NCBI RefSeq assembly: GCF_007677875.1
Contig: NZ_VEDO01000003.1
Coordinates: forward strand, 388,940-452,939
Reading direction: 5' to 3'
Source of the DNA: Variovorax boronicumulans
GTDB lineage: Bacteria > Pseudomonadota > Gammaproteobacteria > Burkholderiales > Burkholderiaceae_C
DNA length: 64,000 bases
Of the stretch, positions 10,483-20,035 are shown one piece after another. The position numbers and the translations under genes were made by a program. How positions within the stretch are numbered: the stretch's first letter is position 1; every line of letters starts with the position of its first letter. The notes below the pieces were generated by a model. That model had not been told where the DNA came from and made no database searches. It saw only the letters and a list, made by a program, of their open reading frames with translations.

Positions 10483-11214
10483 ATGGGACCTGCGACCGCG
10501 CTTTCTCGCCCGCATGCCCGCCGCCTGCGCGAGGTCTACCGGTCTGCCGGCTGGCCCTGGCAGGACGTGGTGGAGCTCGAACTGCTGGCGCTGGGCCTGC
10601 TGGAGCGCCTGCACGCCGACGGGCGCGACAGCGTGCGCCTGACCGAAGCCGGCATCCAGGCCGCGGCGCAGGCGGCCGTGCGCAACCAGCGGGCGCGTTC
10701 GGCGCACGAGACGCTGGTCGAGCGTGTCGCGCGCGAACAGGGGCGTGCAGGGCGCATCGCCTGGCGTGGACTGGCCCTGCGTGCGCTGCTGCCGCCGGCC
10801 ACCGAGGGCGCCGACCCCAGCTGGTGCATGGCCTGCCCGGACGTGTTCTCGATCCGCAACACCTCGGTGCCCACCTACGTGGACCCCGTGGTGCACGAGA
10901 TCAAGGTCAGTCGCGCCGACCTGCTGGGCGACCTGCGCAAGCCGGCCAAGCGCCAGGCCTATCTGGACCTGGGCGGTCAGTGCTGGTATGTGCTGGGCCG
11001 CGACGCGCGCGGGCGGGCCATCGGCGATGCGGACGACGTGCCGGCCGAATGCGGCGTGCTCGTCCTGCAGGAAGACGGCCAGTTGTCGGTGCAGCGCAAT
11101 GCGCAGCGGCGCGAGCGGCTGGCATTGCCCCACCATGTCTGGATGGCACTGGCCCGCGCCACACCGTGCGCCGGCCTGGACGAAGACGCCCAGCAGCTCC
11201 TGCGCGGCGACTGA
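10483..11214 (+). CDS. hypothetical protein with MmcB-like nuclease-fold signature
   Basis: A 243-residue protein. The N-terminal 70 residues look like a winged-helix segment (RRLREVYRSAGWPWQDVVELELLALGLLERL region). The centre has VDPVVHEIKVSRADLLGDLR followed by KPAKRQAYLDLGGQCWYVLG. That is similar to the MmcB/DUF-type PD-(D/E)xK proteins linked to DNA repair, with a possible Asp...Glu-Ile-Lys catalytic set. It is not a confident assignment. A CACAAT -10-like hexamer lies at 10457-10462, 20 bases before the ATG. It is divergent from the small gene ending at 10150. Confidence 0.65.
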   Translation: MGPATALSRPHARRLREVYRSAGWPWQDVVELELLALGLLERLHADGRDSVRLTEAGIQAAAQAAVRNQRARSAHETLVERVAREQGRAGRIAWRGLALRALLPPATEGADPSWCMACPDVFSIRNTSVPTYVDPVVHEIKVSRADLLGDLRKPAKRQAYLDLGGQCWYVLGRDARGRAIGDADDVPAECGVLVLQEDGQLSVQRNAQRRERLALPHHVWMALARATPCAGLDEDAQQLLRGD

Positions 11215-11301
11215 CACAAGTCCTTGCCGCGCGTGCGGCGGCCGGGAACTTCTGGTCATGGGCGTGGCCTACACTTTCGCGCAGCCCTGCCTTTCCAATC
11301 C

Positions 11302-11895
11302 ATGATCCACCGGTCTTTCCGCATCCTAGCTTTGGGCGCCCTGTCGCTCGCGCTGCTGAGCGGCTGCCAGTTGCCGCGGCAGAAGCTGGCACCGCAGGAG
11401 CACTTCGATTCGAGCTCCACCTATTCGCGCAGCTTCGGCGCCACGCCGTCGGAGACCTGTGAGGCCGCGCGCCGCGCGCTGCTGAGCCAGGGCTACCTGA
11501 TCAACACGGCCACCAAGGACCTGGTGGACGGACGCAAGAACTTCCAGCCGGCCGTGGACACGCACGTGCAGATGGAGATCCGCATCGTCTGTGCGCCCGA
11601 AACGCGCAGCGGCAAGAGCACGCTGGGTTTCGTGACCGCGCAGCAGGACCGGTTCTCGCTGAAGAAGAGCGCCACCGCAGCCAGCCTGGGCGTGGGCGCA
11701 GTAGGCTCGGTGTCGCTTCCCTTTGCAGCGAGCGACGATTCGCTGGTGCGCATCGGCAGCGAGACCATCGCGACCCAGGAGTTCTACGACCGCCTGTTCC
11801 AGCTCATCAACCGCTTCCTGCTCGACGAGGAAGAGGAAGAAGGCCAGCAGGACGGGGGCGGACGGCCGCCGCACCCGGATCAGCCGGCGGCCTGA
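11302..11895 (+). CDS. DUF2242-type lipoprotein
   Basis: A 197-residue lipoprotein with a signal peptide and lipobox LLSGC (Cys near residue 22). The mature protein matches DUF2242: a conserved block around SETCEAARRALLSQGYLINT, then GRKNFQP and a VC-containing strand. A Gly/Ala-rich segment (SLGVGAVGSVSLPFA) follows, and the tail is acidic (DEEEEE). Such proteins are common in Burkholderiales and their role is unknown; envelope location is inferred from the signal. A TACACT -10-like hexamer lies at 11270-11275, 26 bases before the ATG. Confidence 0.8.
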   Translation: MIHRSFRILALGALSLALLSGCQLPRQKLAPQEHFDSSSTYSRSFGATPSETCEAARRALLSQGYLINTATKDLVDGRKNFQPAVDTHVQMEIRIVCAPETRSGKSTLGFVTAQQDRFSLKKSATAASLGVGAVGSVSLPFAASDDSLVRIGSETIATQEFYDRLFQLINRFLLDEEEEEGQQDGGGRPPHPDQPAA

Positions 11896-11923
11896 GCCGT
11901 TGTGGTCATCGGCGCTACGGCGC

Positions 11924-11942
11924 TGTAGGCCTTTTTCCTACA
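11924..11942. promoter_or_regulatory. inverted repeat upstream of flhD
   Basis: TGTAGG (11924-11929) and CCTACA (11937-11942) form a 6-base inverted repeat around CCTTTTT. It lies 150 bases before the flhD start and 29 bases after the DUF2242 gene. It could be an operator for the flagellar master operon or a weak terminator of the upstream gene. Confidence 0.35.
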
Positions 11943-11987
11943 AAAGCGGCCGGCGGGGGAGACGCGGCGTCCATCCATCCCCCGACT

Positions 11988-11999
11988 CAAAAGCTTTTG
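11988..11999. promoter_or_regulatory. perfect 12-base palindrome upstream of flhD
   Basis: CAAAAGCTTTTG is a perfect palindrome 94 bases before the flhD start codon, in an otherwise GC-rich leader. Its AT-rich symmetric character and position suit a regulator-binding site for flhDC. The binding protein is unknown. Confidence 0.35.
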
Positions 12000-12093
12000 G
12001 GCGGCAACCACAATCCATTTCAACGGATCACGACCCCTCGCCTGCAGTAAATGCAGTGCCCTCGGATCCGCTGACATGCAAAGGAGTGCCGCC

Positions 12094-12420
12094 ATGAACA
12101 CCGACCAGATCATTGCCGAGATCCGCGAAGCCAACCTCACCTACCTGATGCTGGCGCAGAACCTGATCCGCCAGGACAAGGCGGCAGCGCTGTTCCGCCT
12201 GGGCATCCAGGAAGAGGCGGCCGACATCCTGGGCGCGCTGTCGGCGGCGCAGATCCTCAAGCTGGCCTCCAGCAACATGCTGCTGTGCCACTTCCGCGTG
12301 GACGACAACCTGGTCTGGAAGCTGCTGACCAACCACGACGTGAAGAAGGTCGGCAACGAGGCCACCAACAAGCTGCACGCCAACATCCTGATGGCTGGCC
12401 GCCTGGCCGAAGTCATCTGA
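12094..12420 (+). CDS. flhD: flagellar master regulator subunit FlhD
   Basis: With FlhC it forms the FlhD4C2 activator of class II flagellar promoters. The 108-residue product begins MNTDQIIAEIREANLTYL and contains the family block NLIRQDKAAALFRLGI, with a conserved Cys in NMLLCHFR. The start is set by AAGGAG at 12081-12086, seven bases before this ATG. An upstream in-frame ATG at 12076 lies before the Shine-Dalgarno and is unlikely. flhC follows 27 bases downstream. Other flagellar genes are not in this window. Confidence 0.95.
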   Translation: MNTDQIIAEIREANLTYLMLAQNLIRQDKAAALFRLGIQEEAADILGALSAAQILKLASSNMLLCHFRVDDNLVWKLLTNHDVKKVGNEATNKLHANILMAGRLAEVI

Positions 12421-12447
12421 GTCACGACCCCCCGCAGGAGCAACGCC

Positions 12448-12993
12448 ATGGCATCCGCCTCGACCAAGAGTGTGCTGAACGATTCGCGCCAGATCGAGCG
12501 CGCCGCGATGCTGATCCAGATGGGCGCCCGCATGCAGGTGCTGGAGTCCGAGACCGACCTGTCCTACGAGCGGCTGCTGCGGCTGTACAAGGAAGTGGCG
12601 GGCAAGTCGCCCTCCAAGGGGCAGCTGCCGTTCTCCACGGACTGGTTCCTGTCCTGGCAGGAGAACATCCACTCCTCGCTGTTCCTGAACATCTACGAGT
12701 ACCTGTCCAAGAGCATGGACATGGACCCGATCGACATGCTGACCAAGGCCTACCGGCTGTACCTGGAGCAGGTCGGGGCGGCCGAGATCGACCCTCTGCT
12801 CTCGTTCACGCGGGCGTGGCGGCTGGTCAAGTTCGTCGATGCCAACATGCTCAACATGACGGCCTGCAGCAGCTGCGCCGGCAAGTTCGTCTCCGAGCTG
12901 TATGAAAACCCGCGCACCTACCTGTGCGGCCTGTGCAACCCGCCGGCGCGCGCGGGCAAGTGCAAGGGCGAACGCTCGCTGATGCTGCAGTGA
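12448..12993 (+). CDS. flhC: flagellar master regulator subunit FlhC
   Basis: DNA-binding partner of FlhD in the flagellar master regulator. The 181-residue product has the zinc-binding cysteines Cys140, Cys143, Cys160 and Cys163 (CSSC and CGLC), as in E. coli FlhC. The N-terminal region SRQIERAAMLIQMGARMQVLE is typical. GCAGGAG lies just upstream of the ATG. It forms an operon with flhD. The next gene is a CBS-domain protein on the opposite strand, not motA. Confidence 0.95.
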   Translation: MASASTKSVLNDSRQIERAAMLIQMGARMQVLESETDLSYERLLRLYKEVAGKSPSKGQLPFSTDWFLSWQENIHSSLFLNIYEYLSKSMDMDPIDMLTKAYRLYLEQVGAAEIDPLLSFTRAWRLVKFVDANMLNMTACSSCAGKFVSELYENPRTYLCGLCNPPARAGKCKGERSLMLQ

Positions 12994-13002
12994 CGCGGTA
13001 AA

Positions 13003-13683
13003 TCAGCTCCACAGGTCCAGCGGCGGCTCGTGCGCCACGGCGCGCACGATGTCGCCGCGCGAAACGAAGCCGACCACGGCGCCCGCATCGTCCACCACGG
13101 GCAGGCCGGGCAGTCCGTCCTCGTGCAGCACGGCGGCCACACGGCGGATCTCGTTGTCGGCCGAAGTGCTGGGCACGGGCGTCCACATCAGCTCGGACAC
13201 CGGCTGCGCCATCAGCGCGGCCCAGCTCTCCTGCGGCATCTCGGCCACGGCCATGCGCTCGGCCGGGAACAGGTCCGCACGCAGCAGCAGGCCCACGAGC
13301 ATGCCGGAGGCACTGACCACCGGGGCCTGCGCATGGCCGTGATAAGCCAGCAATTTCCAGGCTTGCAGCACCGGCGTGTTCTCGGGCAGCGTGAGCACCG
13401 GCTGGCGCATGATCTCGGCCACACGCGTGAGCGGCTGGCGCAGGGTTTCGGGCGCGGTGGTCTGGGCATAGGCCGCCAGCGCGGTGCGCCGCGCCACACT
13501 GGTTCCTGCGGCCGGCTCCAGTGGCGTGTTCAGCGCGGGATCGGCCGAGACGCGCTCGGGCAGCACTTCCTCGTTGGAATCGATCCGTCGGGTCCGCGCA
13601 GCCGCGTTGACGCGCTCGATCTGGCGCAATTGCTCGGCCGAGCCAGTGAACTGGCGCCCGCTGACGCCGTAGATGGAAAACAT
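13003..13683 (-). CDS. CBS-domain pair protein
   Basis: A 226-residue cytosolic protein. After an 80-residue N-terminal region of no known family (MFSIYGVSGRQF...), two CBS domains follow (about residues 88-145 and 165-222). They have typical ends such as APVVSASGMLVGLLLRADL and GLPVVDDAGAVVGFVSRGD. CBS pairs bind adenine nucleotides and usually control a partner protein, which is not identifiable here. AGGAGG precedes the ATG by six bases. It converges with flhC and is divergent from uvrD. Confidence 0.85.
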   Translation of the reverse strand: MFSIYGVSGRQFTGSAEQLRQIERVNAAARTRRIDSNEEVLPERVSADPALNTPLEPAAGTSVARRTALAAYAQTTAPETLRQPLTRVAEIMRQPVLTLPENTPVLQAWKLLAYHGHAQAPVVSASGMLVGLLLRADLFPAERMAVAEMPQESWAALMAQPVSELMWTPVPSTSADNEIRRVAAVLHEDGLPGLPVVDDAGAVVGFVSRGDIVRAVAHEPPLDLWS

Positions 13684-13749
13684 GCTGAGCCTCCTGGTCG
13701 CGTCGCGTGGGGCCGTACTGCGGCGGAAATTACCACAGCGGCCGCTTTC

Positions 13750-13755
13750 TACAAT
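13750..13755 (+). promoter_or_regulatory. -10 element of uvrD, predicted leaderless
   Basis: TACAAT ends six bases before the uvrD ATG at 13762. There is no Shine-Dalgarno in the intervening CGCGCC. A transcript starting at the usual distance would begin at or beside the A of the ATG. Confidence 0.45.
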
Positions 13756-13761
13756 CGCGCC

Positions 13762-16140
13762 ATGCTTCCTTTCGAACCTCCGGCGGCCGATGGCACGTCG
13801 CCGCTGCTGCGCCAGCTCAACCCCGAACAACTGGCTGCGGTCACGCTGCCGCAGGAGCACGCGCTGATCCTGGCCGGCGCCGGTTCCGGCAAGACCCGGG
13901 TGCTGACCACGCGGATCGCCTGGCTCATGGCCACGGGCCAGGTCTCTCCCGGTGGCATCCTGGCCGTGACCTTCACCAACAAGGCCGCGAAGGAAATGAT
14001 GACGCGCCTGGGCGCGATGCTGCCTGTGAACGTGCGCGGCATGTGGATCGGCACCTTCCATGGCCTGTGCAACCGCTTCCTGCGCGCCCACTACAAGCTG
14101 GCGGCGCTGCCGCAGAGCTTCCAGATCCTGGACACGCAGGACCAGCTCTCCGCCATCAAGCGCCTGCTCAAGCAACTGAACATCGACGACGAGCGCTTTC
14201 CGCCCAAGCAGCTGCAGTGGTACATCAGCGGCAACAAGGAGGAGGGCCTGCGCCCGCACAACCTCACGGGCCGCGACGAAGACACGCGCAAGAAGATCGA
14301 GCTGTACCGCCTGTACGACGAGCAGTGCCAGCGCGAGGGCGTGGTCGACTTTGCCGAGCTGCTGCTGCGCAGCTACGAGCTGCTGCGCGACAACGACCCG
14401 ATCCGCGAGCACTACCAGCGGCGCTTTCGCCACATCCTGATCGACGAGTTTCAGGACACCAACACGCTGCAGTACGCTTGGATCAAGATGCTGGCCGGCA
14501 AGGCCGAGGTGGACCAGGGCCTGCCGCCGGGACACGCCGGCAGCGTGCTGGCCGTGGGCGACGACGACCAGAGCATCTACGCCTTCCGCGGCGCGCGCGT
14601 TGGCAACATGGCCGACTTCGTGCGCGAGTTCGACGTGCGCCAGCAGATCAAGCTGGAGCAGAACTACCGCAGCCACGGCAACATCCTCGATTCGGCCAAT
14701 GCGCTGATCGAGCACAACAGCCGCCGGCTGGGCAAGAACCTGCGCACGGACCAGGGACCGGGCGAGCCCGTGCGCGTGGTCGAGCAGGCCAGCGATTTCG
14801 CCGAGGCGCAGTGGATGGTGGACGAGATCCGCCAGCTCGTTCGCGATGGCGTGCCGCGCAAGGAGATTGCGATCCTGTACCGCAGCAACGCCCAGAGCCG
14901 CGTGATCGAGACCGCGCTGTTCAATGCCGGCATGCCCTACCGCGTCTACGGCGGGCTGCGCTTCTTCGAGCGGGCCGAGATCAAGCATGCGCTGGCCTAC
15001 CTGCGGCTGCTGGAGAACCGGCACGACGACACCAGCTTCCTGCGCGTGGTGAACTTCCCGCCGCGCGGCATCGGTGCGCGCAGCATCGAACAGCTGCAGG
15101 ATGCTGGCCGCACGCACGGCTGTTCGCTGCACGACGCCGTGAGCAGCCTGTCGGGCAAGGCCGGCAGCAACCTGACGGCCTTCGTCGCGCGCGTGGACGT
15201 TCTGCGCGAGCAGACCGCAGGCCTCACGCTGCGCGAGATCATCGAGCAGGTGCTCGAGGGCAGCGGCCTGGTGGAGCACTACAAGGCCGACCGAGAGGGC
15301 GCCGACCGGGTGGAGAACCTGGAGGAACTCGTCAACGCGGCCGAGAGCTTCGTGACGCAAGAGGGCTTCGGGCGCGATGCCGTGGCGCTGCCGCTGGACG
15401 AGCACGGGCTGTCGCAGTCGCCAGCCAGCCAGGGCCTGGATCCGAACGCGCCGATGGCCGACACGCCTCTGCCCGACGTCGCGCCCGACACCGGCGAGAC
15501 CCTGTCGCCGCTGGCCGCCTTCCTGACCCATGCGGCGCTGGAGGCCGGGGACAACCAAGCCCAGGCCGGCCAGGACGCGGTGCAACTCATGACCGTGCAC
15601 TCGGCCAAGGGCCTGGAGTTCGACTGCGTGTTCATCGGCGGCATGGAGGAGGGATTGTTCCCGCACGAGAACAGCATGACCGAGCGCGACGGGCTCGAGG
15701 AGGAGCGCCGGCTCATGTATGTCGCCATCACGCGCGCGCGCGACCGGCTGTATCTGAGCTTCTCGCAGACCCGGCTGCTGCACGGCCAGACCCGCTACAA
15801 CCTGCGCAGCCGCTTCTTCGAGGAGTTGCCCGAGGACGCGCTCAAGTGGATCACGCCGCGGCAGTCGGGCTTCGGCATGGGCAGCCGCGGCACGGCGCCC
15901 GGCCGCTTCGGCATCGAGGCCGGCAACTTTCCCTCGGCCGCCGCGCCGCTGCCACCGCAGAAGGCCACACCCTCGCACGGCCTGCGCGCCGGCATGAAGG
16001 TGTTCCACACCAAATTCGGCGAGGGCACGGTCAAGCTGCTGGAAGGCAACGGCGACGACGCGCGCGCGCAGATCGACTTTCCGCGCCATGGCGTCAAGTG
16101 GCTGGCGCTGGCGGTGGCGAAACTGACACCGGTGCCCTGA
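13762..16140 (+). CDS. uvrD: UvrD/PcrA-type superfamily 1 DNA helicase
   Basis: ATP-dependent 3'-5' DNA helicase used in nucleotide excision and mismatch repair. The 792-residue product has Walker A AGAGSGKT (motif I), motif Ia (AVTFTNKAAKEM), Walker B DEFQDTN, motif III (GDDDQSIYAFRGA), motif V (MTVHSAKGLEFD) and motif VI (LMYVAITRARDRL). The C-terminal FHTKFGEGTV segment is the Tudor-like tail seen in UvrD/PcrA. It is about 70 residues longer than E. coli UvrD because of an insert around residues 540-590. The start follows a TACAAT box closely. Confidence 0.92.
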   Translation: MLPFEPPAADGTSPLLRQLNPEQLAAVTLPQEHALILAGAGSGKTRVLTTRIAWLMATGQVSPGGILAVTFTNKAAKEMMTRLGAMLPVNVRGMWIGTFHGLCNRFLRAHYKLAALPQSFQILDTQDQLSAIKRLLKQLNIDDERFPPKQLQWYISGNKEEGLRPHNLTGRDEDTRKKIELYRLYDEQCQREGVVDFAELLLRSYELLRDNDPIREHYQRRFRHILIDEFQDTNTLQYAWIKMLAGKAEVDQGLPPGHAGSVLAVGDDDQSIYAFRGARVGNMADFVREFDVRQQIKLEQNYRSHGNILDSANALIEHNSRRLGKNLRTDQGPGEPVRVVEQASDFAEAQWMVDEIRQLVRDGVPRKEIAILYRSNAQSRVIETALFNAGMPYRVYGGLRFFERAEIKHALAYLRLLENRHDDTSFLRVVNFPPRGIGARSIEQLQDAGRTHGCSLHDAVSSLSGKAGSNLTAFVARVDVLREQTAGLTLREIIEQVLEGSGLVEHYKADREGADRVENLEELVNAAESFVTQEGFGRDAVALPLDEHGLSQSPASQGLDPNAPMADTPLPDVAPDTGETLSPLAAFLTHAALEAGDNQAQAGQDAVQLMTVHSAKGLEFDCVFIGGMEEGLFPHENSMTERDGLEEERRLMYVAITRARDRLYLSFSQTRLLHGQTRYNLRSRFFEELPEDALKWITPRQSGFGMGSRGTAPGRFGIEAGNFPSAAAPLPPQKATPSHGLRAGMKVFHTKFGEGTVKLLEGNGDDARAQIDFPRHGVKWLALAVAKLTPVP

Positions 16141-16159
16141 GGACGGGTTTCGCTCTATT

Positions 16160-16179
16160 TCCGAACTAATTCGTTCGGA
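16160..16179. promoter_or_regulatory. 7-base inverted repeat between uvrD and the chemoreceptor
   Basis: TCCGAAC (16160-16166) and GTTCGGA (16173-16179) form a perfect inverted repeat around TAATTC. It is 20 bases after the uvrD stop and 50 bases before the chemoreceptor ATG. It may be an operator for the downstream gene or the remains of a terminator; no T-tract follows. Confidence 0.35.
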
Positions 16180-16229
16180 TATTGTGGGTGCATTCAGAGC
16201 TTTGGCGGCCCAAAGCGGCCGGTCACGAC

Positions 16230-17801
16230 ATGGATGCAGCACCTGCTTCGCGTTCTCTCGGCACTGCCCAGCGCCTGGGCATCCTGATCGCCTGCGCGCT
16301 GGCCGGCGTGCTGGCGCTCTCGGCCGCGTTCCTGTGGTCCGAGCGCAGCCTCATCATGGAGGAGCGCCAGGCCAGCGTGCGTCAGAACGTGGAGTCTGCG
16401 CACAGCGTGCTCGTGCACTACCAGCGCGAGGCGGCTGCGGGCCGGCTGTCCGAAGCGGACGCCAAGCGCCGGGCCATGGACACCGTCAAGGCCATGCGCT
16501 ACAGCGGCGCGGAGTACTTCTGGATCAACGACTTCACTCCGGCCATGGTGATGCACCCGATCCGGCCCGAGTTGGACGGCAAGAACCTCTCGGAGAACAA
16601 GGACCCCACGGGCAAGCGGCTGTTCGTGGAGTTCGTCAACGTGGCGCGCGCCTCCGGCGGCGGCCACGTGCCCTACCTGTGGCCCAAGCCCGGCAGCGAC
16701 AAGCCCGTGCCCAAGACCTCCTACGTGCAGGCCTTCCAGCCCTGGGGCTGGATCATCGGCTCGGGCGTCTACGTGGACACCGTGGATGCCGCCTTCCAGC
16801 AGCGCCTGCTGCGCTTCGGCCTGGCAGCCATGCTGCTCGGTGCGGTGCTGGTCGGCATCGGCCTGCTGGTCTCCCGCGGGCTGTTGCGCCAGCTGGGCGG
16901 GGAGCCGGTCTATGCGGCACAGGTGGCGCAGCGCATCGCCCAGGGCGAGCTGGACATGGCGATCGCCGTGCCGGCCCGGGCCGAGGGCAGCCTGCTGCAT
17001 GCCATGCGTGCGATGCGCGACAGCATCGCCGGCATCGTGGGTGGCGTGCGCCGGGGTGCGGACGCCATCGCGGCAGCCTCCAGCCAGATCGAGGCCGGCA
17101 ACCACGACCTGTCCTCGCGCACGGAGCGCCAGGCCAGCGCGCTGCAGCAGACCGCGGCATCGATGGAGCAGCTGACCGGCACCGTCAAGCAGAACGCCGA
17201 CAACGCGCGCCAGGCCAGCCAGCTCTCGGCCACGGCCTCGCAGGTGGCCGGCAAGGGCGGGGCGGTGGTGAGCGAGGTGGTGGCGACGATGCAGACGCTG
17301 ACCGCGTCCTCGCGCAAGATCGTGGACATCATCGGCGTGATCGACGGCATCGCCTTCCAGACCAACATCCTGGCGCTCAACGCCGCGGTGGAGGCGGCGC
17401 GCGCGGGTGAGCAGGGCCGCGGCTTCGCCGTGGTGGCCGGGGAGGTGCGCCATCTGGCGCAACGCTCGGCCGAAGCGGCCAAGGAGGTGCGCACGCTGAT
17501 CCAGGCGTCGGTACAGAACGCCGAGCACAGCAGCGGCCTGGTGCACCAGGCAGGCGCAACCATGCAGGAGATCGTGGAGAGCGTGCAGCGCGTCTCGGCC
17601 ATCGTGTCCGAGATCGCGGCTGCCAGCCAGGAGCAGTCGCAGGGCATCGACCAGATCAACCAGGCGATCGCCGACATGGACGCCGTGACACAACAGAACG
17701 CGGCGCTGGTCGAGCAGTCCGCGGCATCGGCCGCCGCGATGCGCGCCCAGGCCGACCAGCTGGCGCAACAGGTGGGCGTTTTCCGCGTCGGCACGGCCTG
17801 A
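16230..17801 (+). CDS. methyl-accepting chemotaxis protein with single Cache sensor
   Basis: Transmembrane chemoreceptor of 523 residues. TM1 lies at about residues 15-37. A periplasmic single-Cache domain (about 40-185) has the block [21 protein letters not shown], and TM2 follows (about 190-212). A HAMP region (about 212-265) precedes the cytoplasmic signalling domain. The signalling tip ([20 protein letters not shown]) and the CheA/CheW contact region [19 protein letters not shown] are intact. There is no C-terminal CheR-binding pentapeptide. The ligand is unknown; sCache receptors of this type often sense small organic acids. A TTG start at 16182 is possible but would extend the cytoplasmic N-tail. 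The gene lies near flhDC. Confidence 0.9.
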   Translation: MDAAPASRSLGTAQRLGILIACALAGVLALSAAFLWSERSLIMEERQASVRQNVESAHSVLVHYQREAAAGRLSEADAKRRAMDTVKAMRYSGAEYFWINDFTPAMVMHPIRPELDGKNLSENKDPTGKRLFVEFVNVARASGGGHVPYLWPKPGSDKPVPKTSYVQAFQPWGWIIGSGVYVDTVDAAFQQRLLRFGLAAMLLGAVLVGIGLLVSRGLLRQLGGEPVYAAQVAQRIAQGELDMAIAVPARAEGSLLHAMRAMRDSIAGIVGGVRRGADAIAAASSQIEAGNHDLSSRTERQASALQQTAASMEQLTGTVKQNADNARQASQLSATASQVAGKGGAVVSEVVATMQTLTASSRKIVDIIGVIDGIAFQTNILALNAAVEAARAGEQGRGFAVVAGEVRHLAQRSAEAAKEVRTLIQASVQNAEHSSGLVHQAGATMQEIVESVQRVSAIVSEIAAASQEQSQGIDQINQAIADMDAVTQQNAALVEQSAASAAAMRAQADQLAQQVGVFRVGTA

Positions 17802-17884
17802 AGCGCGGTACGACACGATTGCGCCACATTCAGGCCAGGGGGCGGCGCCACAGTCGAGGCACCGCCACAGAAGCCCGACCCCCG

Positions 17885-20035
17885 ATGAGCCTGTTCCCCA
17901 AGCTGTTCCCCGAGATGAGCATCCGGCTCAAGTTGCTGGGCGCTTTTCTCGTGATGCTGGCCGGGTTCATGGTGCTGGCCGGCGCGGCGGTGGTGCTGCA
18001 GCTCGTCGGCGCGCAGCGTGCGGCGCTGCAGGAGGCCCAGCATGTGGCCATGGCGGTGGCGCGCATGTCCGACCAGCCGGGCCCGGCGCAGCGCGACCGG
18101 CAAAGCTACTTCGACAGCATGGGCGTGCTGTTCGACCGCAACATCTTCCTGGTCGATGGCAGCGGGGTCGTGGTCGCTGCCACCGACCGCCGCGTCATCG
18201 GCCAGACCTACCACGTGGCAGAGATCGCGCAGGCGGTGACGGAAGGCCGGCCGCGCGACTTCATCGGCCCCGACGTGGTCGACGGTAGCGAAGCGCACCA
18301 GGTCGTGGTGCCGCTGCCCGAGGGCGGCTCCGGCCTGCGTGGCGGCGATGCCGTGGTGTTCGAATACACCCAGGTCTACGACACGCTGATGGCCGAAGCC
18401 AAGCAGGCTGCGCTGCTGACTGTGGTGGCGACGCTGATCCTGGCCGTGCTGGGCTGGATCATGGCCTTTCGCGTCACGCATGCGCTGGTGCGGCCTCTGG
18501 CCGAGCTGGAACGCGCCGTGGCCCTGGTGGCCGCCGGCAACCACGGTGCGCGCCTGCGGGTGCGTTCCAGGGACGAGATCGGCCGGCTGGCCACGGCCGT
18601 CAACCGCATGGCGGCCGACCTGCAGCGCCAGCACGACGCGTTGCAGGAGCGCAATGCCGACCTGGCGCGCAGCAACGCGCTGCTGCACGACGGCATCGCG
18701 CGCCAGCAGGAGGCGGCCGAGCGCATCGAGTACCTGGCCTACCACGACAGCCTGACCGACCTGCCCAATCGCAACCGCTTCGGCGCATTGCTGGCTGAAG
18801 CGGTGGCGCGCGCGGACGAGGGCGCGCATCCCTTCGGGCTCTTCTTCGTCGACCTGGACCGCTTCAAGCAGATCAACGACACACTCGGCCACGGCGTCGG
18901 CGACGCGCTCCTGCTGGAGGTGGCGCGTCGGCTGCGCCAGACCCTGCGTGCCGGCGATGCGATCGCGCGCCTGGGAGGCGACGAGTTCGTGGTCCTCGTC
19001 GAAGAGCTGCGCAGCGACCGCCACGCCGAGGCCGTGGCGCAGAAGATCCTGCGGGCCATCGCCAAGCCCCTTGCCATTCCCGGCTACGAACTGCGGGTGA
19101 CAGCCAGCGTCGGCATCAGCCGCCATGGACGCGACGGCAACGACGGCCAGACGCTCATGAAGCACGCCGATATCGCGATGTACCAGGCCAAGGGCGCCGG
19201 CAAGAACAGCTTCGCGTTCTACTCGCCCGCCCACGACGACAACTCGATCGCCCGGCTGGAGCTGGAATCGGCGCTGCGCTGCGCGCTGGAGCATGGCGAA
19301 TTGGAACTGCACTACCAGCCCAAACTGGCGCTGCGCGACGGCCGCATCACGGGCATGGAAGCCTTGCTGCGCTGGCCCAGCCCCAGCCTGGGCATGGTGC
19401 CGCCGCAGCAGTTCATTCCCGTGGCCGAGGAAACCGGGCTGATCGTGCCACTGGGCAAATGGGCGTTGCGCCAAGCCTGCCTGCAGAACATGGCCTGGCA
19501 GGCCCAGGGCCTCGCGGGGTTGACGGTGGCCGTGAACCTCTCACCGCGCCAGTTCAGCGACGCCGACCTGCTGGGCGACATCGTGTCCATCCTGCACGAG
19601 ACCGGCATGGACGGCCGCCAGCTGGAGCTGGAGATCACGGAGAGCGCGATCATGCAGGACGCCGAGGCCGGCCGCCGCTTGCTGCGCTCGCTCAAGTCGC
19701 TCGGCGTGCGGATCGCCATTGACGACTTCGGCACCGGCTACTCCTCGCTGTCCACGCTCAAGCAGTTCCCGATCGACACGCTCAAGATCGACCGCTCGTT
19801 CATCGCCGACCTGGCCAGCGATCCGGAAGACCGCGGCCTCACCGAGGCCATCTTGCAGATGGCGCGCACGCTCAAGTTGCACGTGGTGGCCGAAGGCGTG
19901 GAGAACGCAATGCAGCAGACCTTCCTGCGCGAGCGCGGCTGCGACGAGTTGCAGGGGTTCCTGTTCAGCAGGCCGCTTGCGGCGGACGCGTTCGCCGCCT
20001 TCGTGCAGCGTCGGCGGCAGGCCATCGCGGCCTGA
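17885..20035 (+). CDS. membrane GGDEF-EAL cyclic-di-GMP enzyme
   Basis: A 716-residue bifunctional-looking c-di-GMP protein. It has TM1 (about residues 15-40), a small periplasmic sensor region, TM2 (about 180-200) and a HAMP domain. The GGDEF domain (about 280-440) has an intact LGGDEF active loop. The EAL domain (about 460-710) has the EALLRW signature, the DDFGTGYSSL loop and KIDRSFI. Both catalytic motifs are complete, so either synthesis or breakdown of c-di-GMP is possible. The neighbouring chemoreceptor and flhDC suggest a role in motility versus attachment, which is inference. Longer in-frame starts upstream lack a ribosome site. Confidence 0.9.
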   Translation: MSLFPKLFPEMSIRLKLLGAFLVMLAGFMVLAGAAVVLQLVGAQRAALQEAQHVAMAVARMSDQPGPAQRDRQSYFDSMGVLFDRNIFLVDGSGVVVAATDRRVIGQTYHVAEIAQAVTEGRPRDFIGPDVVDGSEAHQVVVPLPEGGSGLRGGDAVVFEYTQVYDTLMAEAKQAALLTVVATLILAVLGWIMAFRVTHALVRPLAELERAVALVAAGNHGARLRVRSRDEIGRLATAVNRMAADLQRQHDALQERNADLARSNALLHDGIARQQEAAERIEYLAYHDSLTDLPNRNRFGALLAEAVARADEGAHPFGLFFVDLDRFKQINDTLGHGVGDALLLEVARRLRQTLRAGDAIARLGGDEFVVLVEELRSDRHAEAVAQKILRAIAKPLAIPGYELRVTASVGISRHGRDGNDGQTLMKHADIAMYQAKGAGKNSFAFYSPAHDDNSIARLELESALRCALEHGELELHYQPKLALRDGRITGMEALLRWPSPSLGMVPPQQFIPVAEETGLIVPLGKWALRQACLQNMAWQAQGLAGLTVAVNLSPRQFSDADLLGDIVSILHETGMDGRQLELEITESAIMQDAEAGRRLLRSLKSLGVRIAIDDFGTGYSSLSTLKQFPIDTLKIDRSFIADLASDPEDRGLTEAILQMARTLKLHVVAEGVENAMQQTFLRERGCDELQGFLFSRPLAADAFAAFVQRRRQAIAA

